Below are positions 1 to 10,890 of a stretch of DNA of 64,000 nucleotides, one piece after another. This DNA is from Cucumis sativus (taxonomy: Eukaryota > Streptophyta > Magnoliopsida > Cucurbitales > Cucurbitaceae), in the NCBI RefSeq assembly GCF_000004075.3, contig NC_026659.2, positions 372,001 to 436,000 on the forward strand, in the 5' to 3' direction. The notes under the pieces were generated by a model. That model ran no database searches and had not been told where the DNA came from. It saw only the letters and a program-made list of their open reading frames with translations. Each line of letters begins with the position of its first letter. Within the stretch, counting starts at the first letter, position 1. The position numbers and the translations under genes are program-made.

Positions 1-102
1 AACAAGGATGATAAAGAAGAGAAAGAAAATACCAGCACTGCAAGACGTAGGAGGATCCCTCTGCAGATCCTTGAGTTCCTTCAAGATCCGCTTGGACGCC
101 AT
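1..102 (-). CDS. UBC: Ubiquitin-conjugating enzyme E2, UBC8/10/28 type, first coding exon (gene runs off the left edge)
   Basis: Only coding exon 1 is in the window (102 down to 33); bases 32-1 are the start of an intron with a GT donor at 32-31. The exon encodes 23 residues beginning MASKRILKELKDLQRD and then PPTSCSA, ending one base into a Gly codon. This N-terminus is the hallmark of the plant UbcH5-like E2 group (Arabidopsis UBC8-11, 28-30), small cytosolic/nuclear enzymes of about 148 residues that take ubiquitin from E1 and pass it on with RING E3 ligases. The catalytic Cys and HPN motif lie beyond the window. A donor-like CAG/GTAACT near 181 and an acceptor-like CAG near 114-116 suggest a very short leader intron just upstream of the ATG; this is inference. 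Family assignment is strong; which paralogue cannot be told. Confidence 0.88.
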   Translation of the reverse strand, partial: MASKRILKELKDLQRDPPTSCSAGIFFLFFIILV

Positions 103-180
103 GAGAGAGGAAGCTGAAGAAGAGATCAATGGAAGGAAAATGAAAAGAAAAAGAGAGAGAAAGAAGGAAGATTAGTTACC

Positions 181-430
181 TGATGAGCAAAGATTGAAGA
201 AAATCCCTCACAGTAATGAGGGCTCGTGAGGGGAAGAGAAGGAAGAATTGCGAAAGATTATAAATATGAAATAAAAAGAATAAGTAGAAATGGTGAAGAG
301 CAAAGAAAAAGAAAAAAAGAAAAAAAGGAAGCATTTATGGAGACCGTTCAGTGTGGGACCCCCGAAATCTCGCGGCTTCTGATTGGTACAGTTTCTTATT
401 CTAGCGACTGTTGTGGGCCCTCCCTTAGCG
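181..430 (-). promoter_or_regulatory. Probable promoter and leader of the UBC gene
   Basis: Read on the minus strand there is a TATA-like stretch (TATTTATAA, near 254-264), a CCAAT box (ATTGG on the plus strand at 382-386) and a site-II-like TGGGCC element at 414-419. The region between this and the next gene (about 430-1030) is AT-rich and I see no gene in it; it must also hold the promoter of the divergent TH1 gene. Confidence 0.4.
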
Positions 431-1117
431 TTTTTTCCACGGATATTTTCTCCCCTTTTTCTTTTTTAAAATTAATAATTCCATTCCATTATATTATAGT
501 TTGATTCTTTTCTTTTTAAAGTGAAGTTTAATAATTTCATTACGTTTCCTATGTTGTGTTGTTTATTTTAGTTTAATCACTAAAATAGAAATTACTCATG
601 CTTCCATTCTTCTTAATTTTCTAACAATAACCCATCCCCTCCTACCCCACCATCCAATCGAATCAAATTAATTTTTTTACAATTATTTTAATCTAACTTC
701 GTCCATAACTAATTAGTAAATTTAATTAAAAGTTTAAAAAAATTTAAGTAAGAAAATTGATGAAGGAACATGACTAATGTTTAGAAAAACTAGTGGAATT
801 TTATCTTACTCTTAGTAAAATTATATCGAGAAAGTCAAAAGTCAAAGATAATCAATATATATGATATAGTATTTTGTTATCTAAATCTCGACGTTAGAGT
901 AAGGATGAGATGAATGTGAGAAAAACTATTTTAAAGCTAAAAAAAATTGTTTAGGATATTTTCTTACCACAAAAAGAAGAAAAAAAAATGTTGATATTGA
1001 CAAAAATGGGTTCATTTCAGCGTAGGGGCAGTGAAGGCAATTTCTCGTTTAGAAGTCGAGGGGGGTTCGAGAGAGGGACTCCTTCTTTCTCGCTTAGTCC
1101 CATCTTCGACGATAACG

Positions 1118-2979
1118 ATGGACTCCAGATCCCGGAGGCGGGTTCTTATTGACGACCGATCCCCGGCTTCCGGAGCTGTGGAACGACCGGTCGTCGCCGG
1201 ACCTGACGACGATGTGCGAGGATTGAAATTCCGACCCTCCGATGGGAATGTGACTGAAGATCAAGAGCCCTTCATGGGCATCAAGGTCCGTCGAAAAGCC
1301 TCTCTTCATCGTGATTACAAGGGGGATTACATCGATGTGCCTTCCAATCAGTACTTGATGAAAATCCTGCAAAAACAAGGTTAGATTTGTACCGACAGCG
1401 TTGAATTTCTTTTGCTTTTGTAATTGACCTCCGTGTTTATTTCGTTTCTGGCATTTTTGAAGTATGGTTGATTGATTCTAATTTATTCAACATTCTTTGT
1501 GAATTCGTTTGTATGTTGATGAATAGTTTTTCATTTCTAGAATTGCGAATCTATTACTTTCTTATTGGATGATAACTCTTCGTTCCCTTGTTCCTTAGAT
1601 TAATGTATTGTTTTGTATTGGATGGTTTCCTTTTTTAATTTCAGAATAAATAGAATTCATTTAAGCTTTGGCTTTTAAGTATTTTGGATGTGTGTTTAGT
1701 GGGGTGAAATATGAGAGCTTTTCTTGGATTGGATTTACTTTGTTGTATACAAACTCCATATTTGATCAAATAAGGGTTCGTTTGATTACAATTTTGTTTT
1801 TTTCTCTTCTGCTTTTGGAAATCATGTTTATTTAACTTTTTGTAGCTTTTAAAAACTTCGAATGGATTTTGAAAACAATGTTATAAAGTAGTTTAACAAA
1901 ACAAATAAACTCATAGATGGAAATGGTGTTTATGAACTAACTTTTGAAAACTAAAAACCAAATAGTTCTCAAACAAGCTTTAACGTTTCTTTCAATGGCC
2001 CTTATTCTTGGATAATAACATGATTTGTGTTGTGGCCGACTAGCAGGCATTTCGCATTGGTGCATAACCAAGTTCTACTATGTTCTTTATGACCCCTGCA
2101 GGTGAACAGAGTGTGCTTTTTGCAGATAAAGTCTTGAAGTTCACTGCTTCTGGGAAGATGAAAAGGCGGATTCTTTTAATAACAGAGTTCGCCATCTATA
2201 TCATTGACCCAGAAACTGATACCCTTAAAAGGAGGATTGCCCTGGCTGCTGTAGATAAGATATGTTTAAGCGAACTAAGTGATAACTTCTTTACAATTGT
2301 GATTCCAACCGAATATGATATACTGATGGCAAGTACTCGGAAAACGGAGATTGTTACAGTTTTGGTTGAAGCCTTTAAGAGTTCATCTGATTATGAACTT
2401 GAGGTTGTATTCTCCAACAGGTAATTCTCATTATCTTCTCTATCTCCCTCTCCCATTTTGAACTGAATCACCATTTGAGCTTTGAACAGATGGTGATGAA
2501 AAGAGGGTGCATGAAAATGACTGAATGAGATCGGTTGTAGAATGTTAAAATTTTCCGCATAATCGTAAAATTATTCATTTCATCTTTAACAAGGAGAGCT
2601 CTATTTCTGGTTTTAAAGCTCTATTTCTGGTTCTAGAGTTCATCATTCACTGAACTGATTGAGTCAGCAGTTTAGATACCCATGATTGTTCTTTATTCAC
2701 AAATCTTTTTCTTTCTTCTTGTTGAGTTATAATGTGCTGTTTTATGGCAGAGGGATATTTGTGCCTTTTCTAAACTTGTGGTACCTCTTTCTTTAGGTTT
2801 GCATACAATGCCGGAGGTGAAGTGATAAAAGAAATTCAGTTTGAGGAAGTCGAAGGTATGAATAATCTCCGTTTGAGTATGAATGTAACATTCTCTTTCA
2901 ATCGGATTCTTAAGTTTCTTGCTTTGTTCCATAATATACAGGTGGTGTGAAAACAAGAATTTTGAGGAAGCAGGAGTGA
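1118..2979 (+). CDS. Stand-alone myosin-I tail (TH1) domain protein, 225 aa
   Basis: Four exons (1118-1379, 2102-2420, 2797-2855, 2942-2979) with GT-AG borders join into a clean 225-codon frame. The first in-frame ATG, 1118, follows a gene-free leader; an upstream frame extension has no ATG. Residues about 70-210 match the TH1 (myosin tail homology 1) pattern: FADKVLKFTASGKMKRR, then ILLITEFAIYIIDPE, LKRRIALAAVDKICLS and a run ending in FAYNAGGEVIKEIQFEE. In myosin I this domain binds acidic phospholipids through basic residues. Here there is no motor head, so the protein is probably a lipid- or membrane-associated adaptor rather than a motor. The first 60 residues are charged and look disordered. 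Plants lack myosin I; short TH1 proteins like this occur in plants but their role is, to my knowledge, not settled. Confidence 0.85.
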
Positions 2980-3983
2980 ATTATGATTGTTTTATTGGTC
3001 AGTTTTTGATGGAAGCAGTTCGGATATTTCTTTTCTTTTAGAAGTTAAAGATTTGCTAGTGAGTATTCTGCTTGGTCAATTTGCATCTGATCAAATTGAA
3101 AAGTTGTGTCCCTATATCTAAATGCAAAGTTTTAGAATATATTTGTAGTTGTCCTTAAGTATTGATTATTGTATTTGTTCATTGTACAAAACTAGACTCA
3201 TGATCTTTGGATTCTGAATTTGTAGATTCTTGAACTGTTTGAATCTGTATATGAATCAGAAATCATTATGAAAATTGATTGAACGTTGTATTGAAATAAG
3301 GCCACATTCACAATTCAATAATGAAATTTCATTCATTGATCAATTATGAGTCTCAAATTGCAAACATAATTAGGGATTGTTCATATCATGTTTATTTAGA
3401 ATTATAAATGGATCACATTTATTGAAATTGTTATCGATAATAATAAAGATTACAATTACAAACCCATAATTTTCCAAAGTGTTACAATATCTATAACAAT
3501 ACCAGTAATGGATTTTCAAACACGAATAGATTCCACATCTTGTCTTTAATCTCAAAGCATTTTTTCCTTTTTCTTGAGTTGGTTTGGTAAGTCTAGAATG
3601 ATCCGTTTGCATCGACTTTCTTTTAGCTATATTCTTGTTTAATTCTACCAAGCTTTTATTGAGTTCTAACCAAGTCTAGAACGAACAACCTATATGTTTA
3701 TGTTGTTGTGCATGAATGAACCTTCAATAACTTCTCAACATTCTTAGAAATCCGATTAAATGCTCTTTAGAGTTCAAAGGCTTTTTAAACATTAATTCAA
3801 ACAAGTGAAAAAAAGATAAAATTCAAATAACATGAAAACAAAATTTTATCCCATCTTTAATAGTGAAAATTTGAATTAAAGGTACTACTGAATTTTTTAT
3901 TATTATTATAAACAAAAAGATGAAGCAAGAACAAAACCAAAACCCGAAGGAACCAATCAAATCAAATGACAAAATCGGATTCC
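2980..3983. other. Convergent intergenic stretch
   Basis: Holds the 3' UTRs of the TH1 gene (+) and the receptor-like kinase (-). AT-rich; short frames on either strand have no coding character. Nothing else seen. Confidence 0.6.
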
Positions 3984-6213
3984 TCAATTCGATCTCGACG
4001 GAGCTCCACCGTCACCCTCACCAACGTTCACTTGAATCTGGATCAACTCCTCCGCTCCGCGTTCCAACGCCGGCGGCAGCACCGGTGGTAAGCTTCCTAC
4101 GCCGCTCACCCGGCGAACTCCCTCCAAACGAGCCGCAACATCCGCCATTGCCGGCCGATCATCCGGAACTCTTCCTACACAAGATAACGCAATTTGCAAC
4201 GTCTCTAACATCTCCTCCTCTATGTTCGGATACCTCAAAAGCTCCACGTCGAACACCTCCGCCGTCCACTCCTCTCGGACCACCGCGTTCACCCACCGCA
4301 CCAGGTGGATTATCTGATCTCCACCGTTACCTCCCTTTGTATGCAGTGGAAATTTTCCGGTGAGGAGCTCGAGAAGCACGACGCCGAAGCTGTAAGTATC
4401 AGAGGCTTGAGATGCTTTGCGGGAGTCCTTGAGTTCGGGAGCACGGTATCCGGCTGATCTGGTGGCTGGTGGGGCCATGAGGTTCATGAGAGCAGCGACA
4501 CCGGCGTCGGTGACGCAACCGTAGCCGTGGGAGTTAAGGAATACGTTTGATGCCTTGATGTTTCCATGGACAAGAAGTTTGCCGCAGTTTTGTGAATGGA
4601 TGCGAGCGATTCCTCTGGCGGCACCAATGGCGATTCGGAGTCGAGTTTCCCAGTCAAGTGGAGACTGCCCTTTCTCTCTTGCAACTGCAAAATTCCATTT
4701 TCACAAATCAACCCTCCATCTTCAACAATGGAATTTTTAGTTTTACTCATCATTTGGATTTGTTTCTTTAACCTTTAAGCCAGAATTTGAAAACTAGCTA
4801 AATTTTTTCATTAATGGAAGTTAAAAGTTTGTTTTTTTCTTCTCAATTTCTTGTTATAATTTACATTTTCTTAAGTAACAAAAGTTGAATTCTTGGTAAA
4901 ATATTACAAACAAAAACAAGATTTTGAAGTGATAAAACTTCAAAGGAGAGAGATAAGAACATACCATGCAACATTGCGGAGACACTTCCACGTTGGTAAA
5001 AGTCGAAGACCATGAGTTTCTCATCCTTTGAATAGTAATATGCCCTTAAACCACACACATTTTCATGTTCAATGCTTCCTACCACTTCCATCTGCTGCTC
5101 AAATTCTTTCTTTGAAACACTCACTTCCTTCAACCTCTTCACTGCCACAGCATTTCCGTCTTCTAATGTTGCCTTATACGTCGTCCCAGACGTCCCCTTC
5201 CCGAGCACCTCAGAAGACGCCCTCAACAAGTCCTCCAAGTCAAACTCAAGGCTCTGACTCCGAAAAAACTTGAGGCTGTTGCTTTGTGTCTCAGATCCCT
5301 TTTTCTTTACAAACAAATCTTGTTTGTCCAGCTTTGATGAGGCATTGTTTTTCACTCTTCTGTTTGAGCAGCACATAACCATCAAAGTGACTGCTATAAC
5401 TAACCCCATTGCAGAACCTCCAATTATAATGCCTAAAATTGCTGCTTCACCAATTGTTGTTGTACCTTTCTTTGATGGCTTTGCATTGGGCGACTGTCCA
5501 GGACGAATTGGAGGAACAGCATTCTTAATCTTGGGGACAAGGTTGTTACCGGAGAATGCCCGACTTGGAAATCTTTGAAGGGACTGAGGGACATTTCCTG
5601 TGAGGAAGTTGTTCGAAAGATCCAAGTCCTGCAAACTAGGTAGGTGGAGGTCTGGAATCTCACCGGAGAGTGAGTTATTGGCGAGGTTTAATGTTGTTAG
5701 ATGTGTCATGTTTGATATCGAGCGAGGGATGCTCCCATTGAAGGCATTGTTGGACAAATCAATGATGCTGAGATTCTTCCATACTGAGAAATCCAACGGC
5801 AATGGACCAGAAAACCCGTTGTTTTCCAAGTAGAGTGAGTTGAGATTTCTCAGTTCTTGGAAGTCAGAAGGGAAAGACCCTGATATGTAGTTTGATCCTA
5901 GGCTTAGAGTTTCAAGTCCCGATAGTCGGCCAAGAGTGTTCACTGGGATCGAACCATGTAAGCCAATTTCAGCCAATCGCAAACCTACAACTTGAGATTC
6001 ATCATTGTTGCATTGAACTCCAATCCACTCTTTGCACAAAGAAGTGCTCTTTTTCCAATTGATCGCGTGTGAGTGATCCATCTTACTAATAAAATTAAGC
6101 AAAGCTTCCTTGTCTTTGATCGGCTCTGACATGACCGGAGAAAAAGTCGCTGCATACCAGAAAACTGCACAGAAAACGAAGACGACAAGCTCCAGATCCC
6201 TTTTGAAGCTCAT
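3984..6213 (-). CDS. LRR receptor-like kinase of the probably inactive (LRR-III) type, 649 aa
   Basis: Two exons (6213-4965 and 4684-3984, one intron of 280 bases) give 649 residues. An in-frame ATG at 6261 would add 16 residues, but the ATG at 6213 places a hydrophobic signal peptide (LVVFVFCAVFWYAATF) right at the N-terminus and is preferred. Order of parts: signal peptide; LRR-N-terminal cap with CKEWIGVQC; about five leucine-rich repeats (residues 75-220); a Pro/Ser-rich spacer; a transmembrane helix near 260-285 (GIIIGGSAMGLVIAVTL); a kinase-like domain from about 335. The glycine loop (GKGTSGTTYKA) and the ATP Lys (AVKRL) are present, but HRD reads HGN (HGNIKASNVFL) and DFG reads DAG, so the catalytic Asp is missing. 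This is the pattern of the Arabidopsis group called 'probable inactive receptor kinases' (for example At4g23740, At5g58300). It probably signals by scaffolding at the plasma membrane. Ligand unknown. Confidence 0.92.
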
Positions 6214-6390
6214 TTTCAACCAAGACTCGAGGCTTTTTAAGCAAGAATGAGTGAGCACCAAGAGGATGATTTAACAGTTCTCTTTGCTTCAATTGCTACC
6301 AATTGCTAGTTGCATCTTCATGATTTCCGCAATTAAAGAGAACGAATCAAAATCAATACTTTGCGACATATAATACTGAAATGAATTGAG

Positions 6391-7640
6391 GTTACTTCCC
6401 ATTATATCAATAGCCAAAAGGTACAGAAATGATGGGAGGAGAGAAAAAAGAAAGATTAGCAACGAATTTACTATTAGTATTAACTGCTAGTCTTTCAGGC
6501 TTGAGAAAATCATGCTTAAGATGCAAAAATAGTAATCTAAATCTACAGACTCAAAGCAAAATAAAACCCAAGTGAACCCATATCATCGGTTCAATCAGTC
6601 AGACTCAGAAGAACAAAAAATGTCTCCTTCAATGACAATTTCATTTCAAGTTTCCATTTTTCTAATTCATGTTGGCTTCACCATAAATTATTTTGTATGT
6701 TTTTCGCTTTTGTATAGAAACAATTTATCGAAAAAAGTTCAACTAAGAAAGTACACAACAGAACAAAGAAACGCAAAGGATAGGGAAAATAAAGAACAAG
6801 TTGAAATAGCAAAGTTGTGGACTTATTACTCTAGCTACGAGTCTACTTGTTTCCCAAAAATGTTAAGCTCTTTTTGGTTTTTTATTTTTTCCACAACTTT
6901 AAGCATAGTTCACATCTTTCTTTTGAGTGAATATTTGAATTCTTAATACGATTCTCAAAACTAAAAAACTACCATTTTTAGTTTTCAGAACCAAGCTTAT
7001 CTTTTGAAAACTCTTAAAATGTAGACAACAACAAAAAAAAAGAGAAACTAATAAGTAGAACTAGTGTTTATAGTCTTACTTTCACAAACTAAGTGGTGAT
7101 CAAATTGGCCTAAATCACTACAAATTAGATTTTACTTTTTCTCAGTAGCCAAACAGGTTCAAAAACAGCTGTGAGAAAAAAGGAGCTGAAATCAAATGGG
7201 TAGCAGAGGATTTACTTCTCACAAATATCCTCCCAAACTTCAACAAAACTTGCTGAAGATGCAAAAATGAATCAAATAAATGGTGAGAAAAGAGACAGTC
7301 GAAATTTTACTTCCCATTTCGTCAGTGGCCAAACAAGTTTAGAAACAGAAAAAAGAAGAAAAAGAAGTTGAAACAGAAGGAGTAACAATAGACCAGAGTT
7401 CAACAAAGCATGCTCAAGATGCACATATGAATCAGAGCATTAAGAAAACTGAAGTGAATCAATATCATTTTGTAGTCCAAACAAGAACAACAACTTCAAA
7501 AGTTAAATGGCTTGAAATCAAGATTATATTCTTCATTTTCTCAGTAGTCAAACAAGCAACAATATGAACAGAAGAAACCTAGCTATAGAATTACTTCTTA
7601 CTTCAAACTTCCCAGAAGCTTTCTCAAGATCCAAAAATAA
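6391..7640 (-). repeat. Degenerate repeated motif pair in the probable leader intron of the receptor kinase
   Basis: On the plus strand a motif like CAGTAGCCAAACAAGTT (start of copies near 6405, 7143, 7321, 7473, 7540) alternates with a motif like GCTCAAGATGCAAAAATGA (near 6511, 7249, 7408, 7619). Read in the sense of the receptor kinase gene these become AACTTGTTTGGCTACTG and TCATTTTTGCATCTT. The copies are diverged and spaced about 160-740 bases apart. From memory, pieces like TTTGGCTACTGAGAAA recur in leader introns of dicot genes; I cannot verify this here. Not a perfect tandem array and no coding role seen. Confidence 0.45.
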
Positions 7641-8032
7641 CAATCTCCATCAACACAACTCGAAACAAAGAAATTTTTTTTGCATTCCCAGTCGATTGCA
7701 TTGCATTGATTGATGAAACTGACAAAAGAGGAAGGAAAATGAAAACTCAGCTGCAAAAGATTTTTGTTTACTAGTGAATAGAGAGCAGTTAACATCACAT
7801 ACAGAGAAGAAGAAGAAAAAAGGAAAAAATGGAAGGAGAAAGAGAAAACCCACATCAGAAAATGGTCAAAAACGCCAGAGGAACAGGAGGAGGGTCCATG
7901 TGATATGAATGGGGTTTCTTCAATTACTATTTTAATGGTGGAATTGCCGCCATTGATGGCTGATGCTGTTTCTTTGAGGCCCATTTTTTGTGGCATTGTG
8001 GAAACATATTGACAAAAAGAAGGAGATTGCAC
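7598..8032 (-). other. Uncertain 144-codon frame, possibly a 5' leader exon of the receptor kinase
   Basis: The frame opens MQSPSFCQYVSTMPQK and has a plausible first half rich in Ser, Gly and Ile, then becomes Phe/Ser-rich like translated pyrimidine tracts (FSFSFHFFLFSSSS). A TATA-like TTTTTAAATAAT lies on the same strand at about 8045-8057. I recognise no domain. The likeliest reading is that the transcription start of the receptor kinase lies here and that this is untranslated leader, with a donor-like GTGGGTTTTC near 7852. A short orphan gene cannot be excluded. Confidence 0.25.
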
Positions 8033-9251
8033 TTTTGGTAATTATTATTATTTAAAAAGCAAAGTGAGTCTTTTTAATTTAACCCTCAAGAACTCACTCC
8101 CAAAATTATGATCTCTTAGATTTGGTAATATTTAATTGAGATTAGGCTTTTGTAAATGGAAATAAATTATTATCTATTTGGAATCCAAAGCATCTGATCA
8201 TTTAAAAGATAACTTTATGTCTCTTATGGAATAAAATATTATTTTTAATATTAGATACTTTTTTTTCTTTTATCGTTTAATTAAATTTGAGGAGCATTCA
8301 AGGTTATACATTGTCAACTAGAATGATACCTGAGAACGTAAGATTTGTAGGTACAGTTAAGTAATATATGGTAAATATTTTGATAAGTTACTCCATACTT
8401 TAGGTTAATAGTCATGATTGAAATGTGGAAAAAAGAGTGGACATAAGTGCTAATTTTTTTTGAAAGGCTTAGATTTGTTGAAAGAAATAGGAATCAAAAT
8501 GATTGGACAAAAGTTTGGTTTGTTTGGTAAACTAATAATTGGCTTTTGGCTTTTAACATATTTTTTCTATTAATAAGTCAACAATTAACCACTCCTATAT
8601 GTCTATCATATTTATCAATGCACCAAAAATCTTTTATCCCTTTTTCTAATCCTCTTTTATTTTTTTTTATTTTAATGTTCTTTTTCGGTTAAATTTTGTT
8701 GATTTTTCAAACGAAAATATAAACTTACAATTCTCATTTGTTTAAAAAAATAATAATTTTAATGAAACTCTATGTCAATAATTGTTTGAGCTAATATATT
8801 AATTGAAATATTCTATTATATTTGAAAAAAATATAATATTTTAGTTCGTCAACTATAGTGGCCAACAAAATGAAAGAAACTAAAATAAGCAACAGTAAGA
8901 AAACAATATGTATGGTAAAAGGAGGAAATTGAAAAAAGAAATATAAAAAGTTGACAAATTATTTACACTCTATATACCAAAACTATATAAAAAAACAAAA
9001 TTAATTACACTTTATTATTTGATAAAGTGCAAATGTTTTTTCAAATGTTTCATTCTACACGATTTCTCTAGATTTTTTATATAACAAAATTTGAGATTCT
9101 ATCAATAATAAACATTTTATAGTTAGTGATTTTTTTCTCTCACTCGATAAAATAATTTTTTTTGCTATTTTGAAAAATGGCCCTAAATTAAAATAGAATT
9201 ATCAAACTAAAGTATAGTAATTAAAGTCTAAATACGTATATGTTTCAACAA

Positions 9252-9323
9252 ATCAGAGTGGCGCAGCGGAAGCGTGGTGGGCCCATAACCCACAGGTCCC
9301 AGGATCGAAACCTGGCTCTGATA
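9252..9323 (+). tRNA. Initiator tRNA-Met (CAT anticodon)
   Basis: A 72-base gene with a full cloverleaf: acceptor stem ATCAGAG pairs with CTCTGAT, followed by an A discriminator. The anticodon stem-loop GTGGG-CCCATAA-CCCAC carries CAT and the three G:C pairs typical of initiator tRNAs, and the T arm reads CCAGGATCGAAACCTGG with the eukaryotic initiator A-rich loop (GATCGAAA) in place of TTC. The first pair is A:T, also an initiator trait. No intron. The internal A and B boxes drive Pol III. A CAA motif sits just upstream (9247-9251) and the first T-run long enough to terminate is near 9351-9358. Confidence 0.97.
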
Positions 9324-9559
9324 GAGAGAAGGCTTCCAATATCTGATTCTTATTTTTTCTCTTTCCATTTTATATGGCTAATGCGGCGTCGTTTTAATTA
9401 TCGACATATCGACTCCTATCATCGACTTGTCGGAATCAGTTTTGGATCGGACGGCCCGCGATATATCGTAAGGAAAATTAAAAAAAAAGGGGAAAATTGT
9501 GAAAATAGTTGAAAACGAGAAAAAGAAATAAAATTTTGATTGAAGGAAAGAAAAAAAAA

Positions 9560-10890
9560 TGGAACCCTAAGAGTAAGAACAGAGCTTTCGAGCTCTCTCA
9601 AAATCTCGCGATAAATCGATCATTTCTTTCATCTACTGCGAACCCTCCGCTCATCTCTCCGTCGAGAACAACAACACCCAAATACCCAATCTCTCTCTCA
9701 CTCTCTCTCTATCTATTCTGTAAGTTACCCTTAAATTTCTCGTTAATTTTCCTTTCGTTTTCATTCCCTCTTTCCCGTTTTTTCTTACAAGCTCTATTTT
9801 TAGTTCGTTGGTTGCGGGTGGCTTTTACAGTTCGATTTTGCTGCTTCTTTGCCTGTCCAGAGAGAAATGAGGATAACGGGTGTTGGGATTTTTCAAATGG
9901 GGTTGTGGGAATTTGGTTCTACCACTTGTTTGTTCACTGGGAAACGAGGGACGGAAGTTTGCTTGAGTAAACAAACAATCGCTTAGCTTCTTGTGGGATT
10001 GTTTGAGTTGGTGGAAGATTCGAATTGGGTTTTTTTTTTTTTTTTGTTAATTGAATTTGATGGAAATTTTGCTGTTCTGGGTGGGAGTTTGCAAGTGTAG
10101 TGTATGGTCTCTGTTTTTCTTATGAGGAGGTTAATGGGTTTCGGCCTTGTTTGGCTTCTGAGAAAATTGGTGGACGGAAATGGGGTGATTTTAAATGTTA
10201 AAAGGAAGAGAATGAGGGTCTTTTTGAAGAAAAAAAGCCTTCTGCAGAGCCGAAGAGAATTTGATATGACACTCTTGTTAAGAGTTTCAGAGGAGTTGAT
10301 TTTGCTTTTTGATGTTTCTTTCTCAAAGACGAATGGTGTGGCTTTAAGTTCATGGTATCACGTAAGTTAGTTTTGAACATTGCTGAGACCGAGAGAGGCA
10401 TTTTGGAAGATCCCTTTTCCCGAGGAGTTTCAATCCATCAAAATGAGGGAGAAAATGATTTTATCTTTAACATCAGTCAGTTAGCCAATGCAGGGAGTGC
10501 TTTACTAATATCATCTGTAAATTTCACCAATGGATGGATATGGTTTTCAAATTAAGCATGTTCTGTATTTCTCAAATTCAAAAGCAATTAGACATGTTGC
10601 CACATTTGAGGTCCTTGTTTTCTTGTTATGCGTTTCTTCCTTGTCCCTTCTTTTTCGTTGTAGTTTAATTCATCTTTCTTCTTTTAAGAGCTTTCACGAG
10701 ACTATCTTACTGTTACATTTTAATCATATCTCTTGTTGTTTCTTGAATCTTATTCTCTGGTCTGATCGTTGACCATTTTCTAATACTAATCGTGAATAAC
10801 TCATCTTGGCCTCTCCTCTTCTTACTGTTCTTTTGGTTTCATCCTCAGTAGGTTGACTTACCGGAACATCAGAACACATACACATCCTGA
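9560..10890 (+). other. Leader exons and leader intron of the hAT-like gene
   Basis: A pyrimidine-rich leader exon (CTCTCTCTCACTCTCTC near 9690-9708) ends at a donor TTCT/GTAAGT at about 9719. A second short leader exon fits 10849-10890 between an acceptor (CATCCTCAG at 10840-10848) and a donor (GTGAGTTG from 10891). Frames inside the intron (for example 10104-10370 and 10530-10772) lack coding character. The 5' limit is a guess. Confidence 0.45.

Larger units (their letters stand above)
6214..9251. other. Long gene-poor region upstream of the receptor-like kinase
   Basis: About 3 kb. The part 6260-8050 probably belongs to the leader of the minus-strand receptor kinase (see the repeat family and the uncertain frame entered separately). 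From 8050 to 9250 the sequence is very AT-rich with no coding pattern. Nothing else seen. Confidence 0.45.

Noticed and set aside
3920-4363. Pro-rich open frame on the plus strand
   Set aside because: Antisense shadow of the receptor kinase C-terminal exon, whose minus-strand frame has clear kinase motifs.
5270-5833. Plus-strand frames with hydrophobic residues
   Set aside because: Antisense shadows of the leucine-rich repeat and membrane-helix coding exon.
9601-9970. 153-codon frame before the hAT-like gene
   Set aside because: Pyrimidine-rich leader and intron text; a donor at 9719 interrupts it and no domain is visible.
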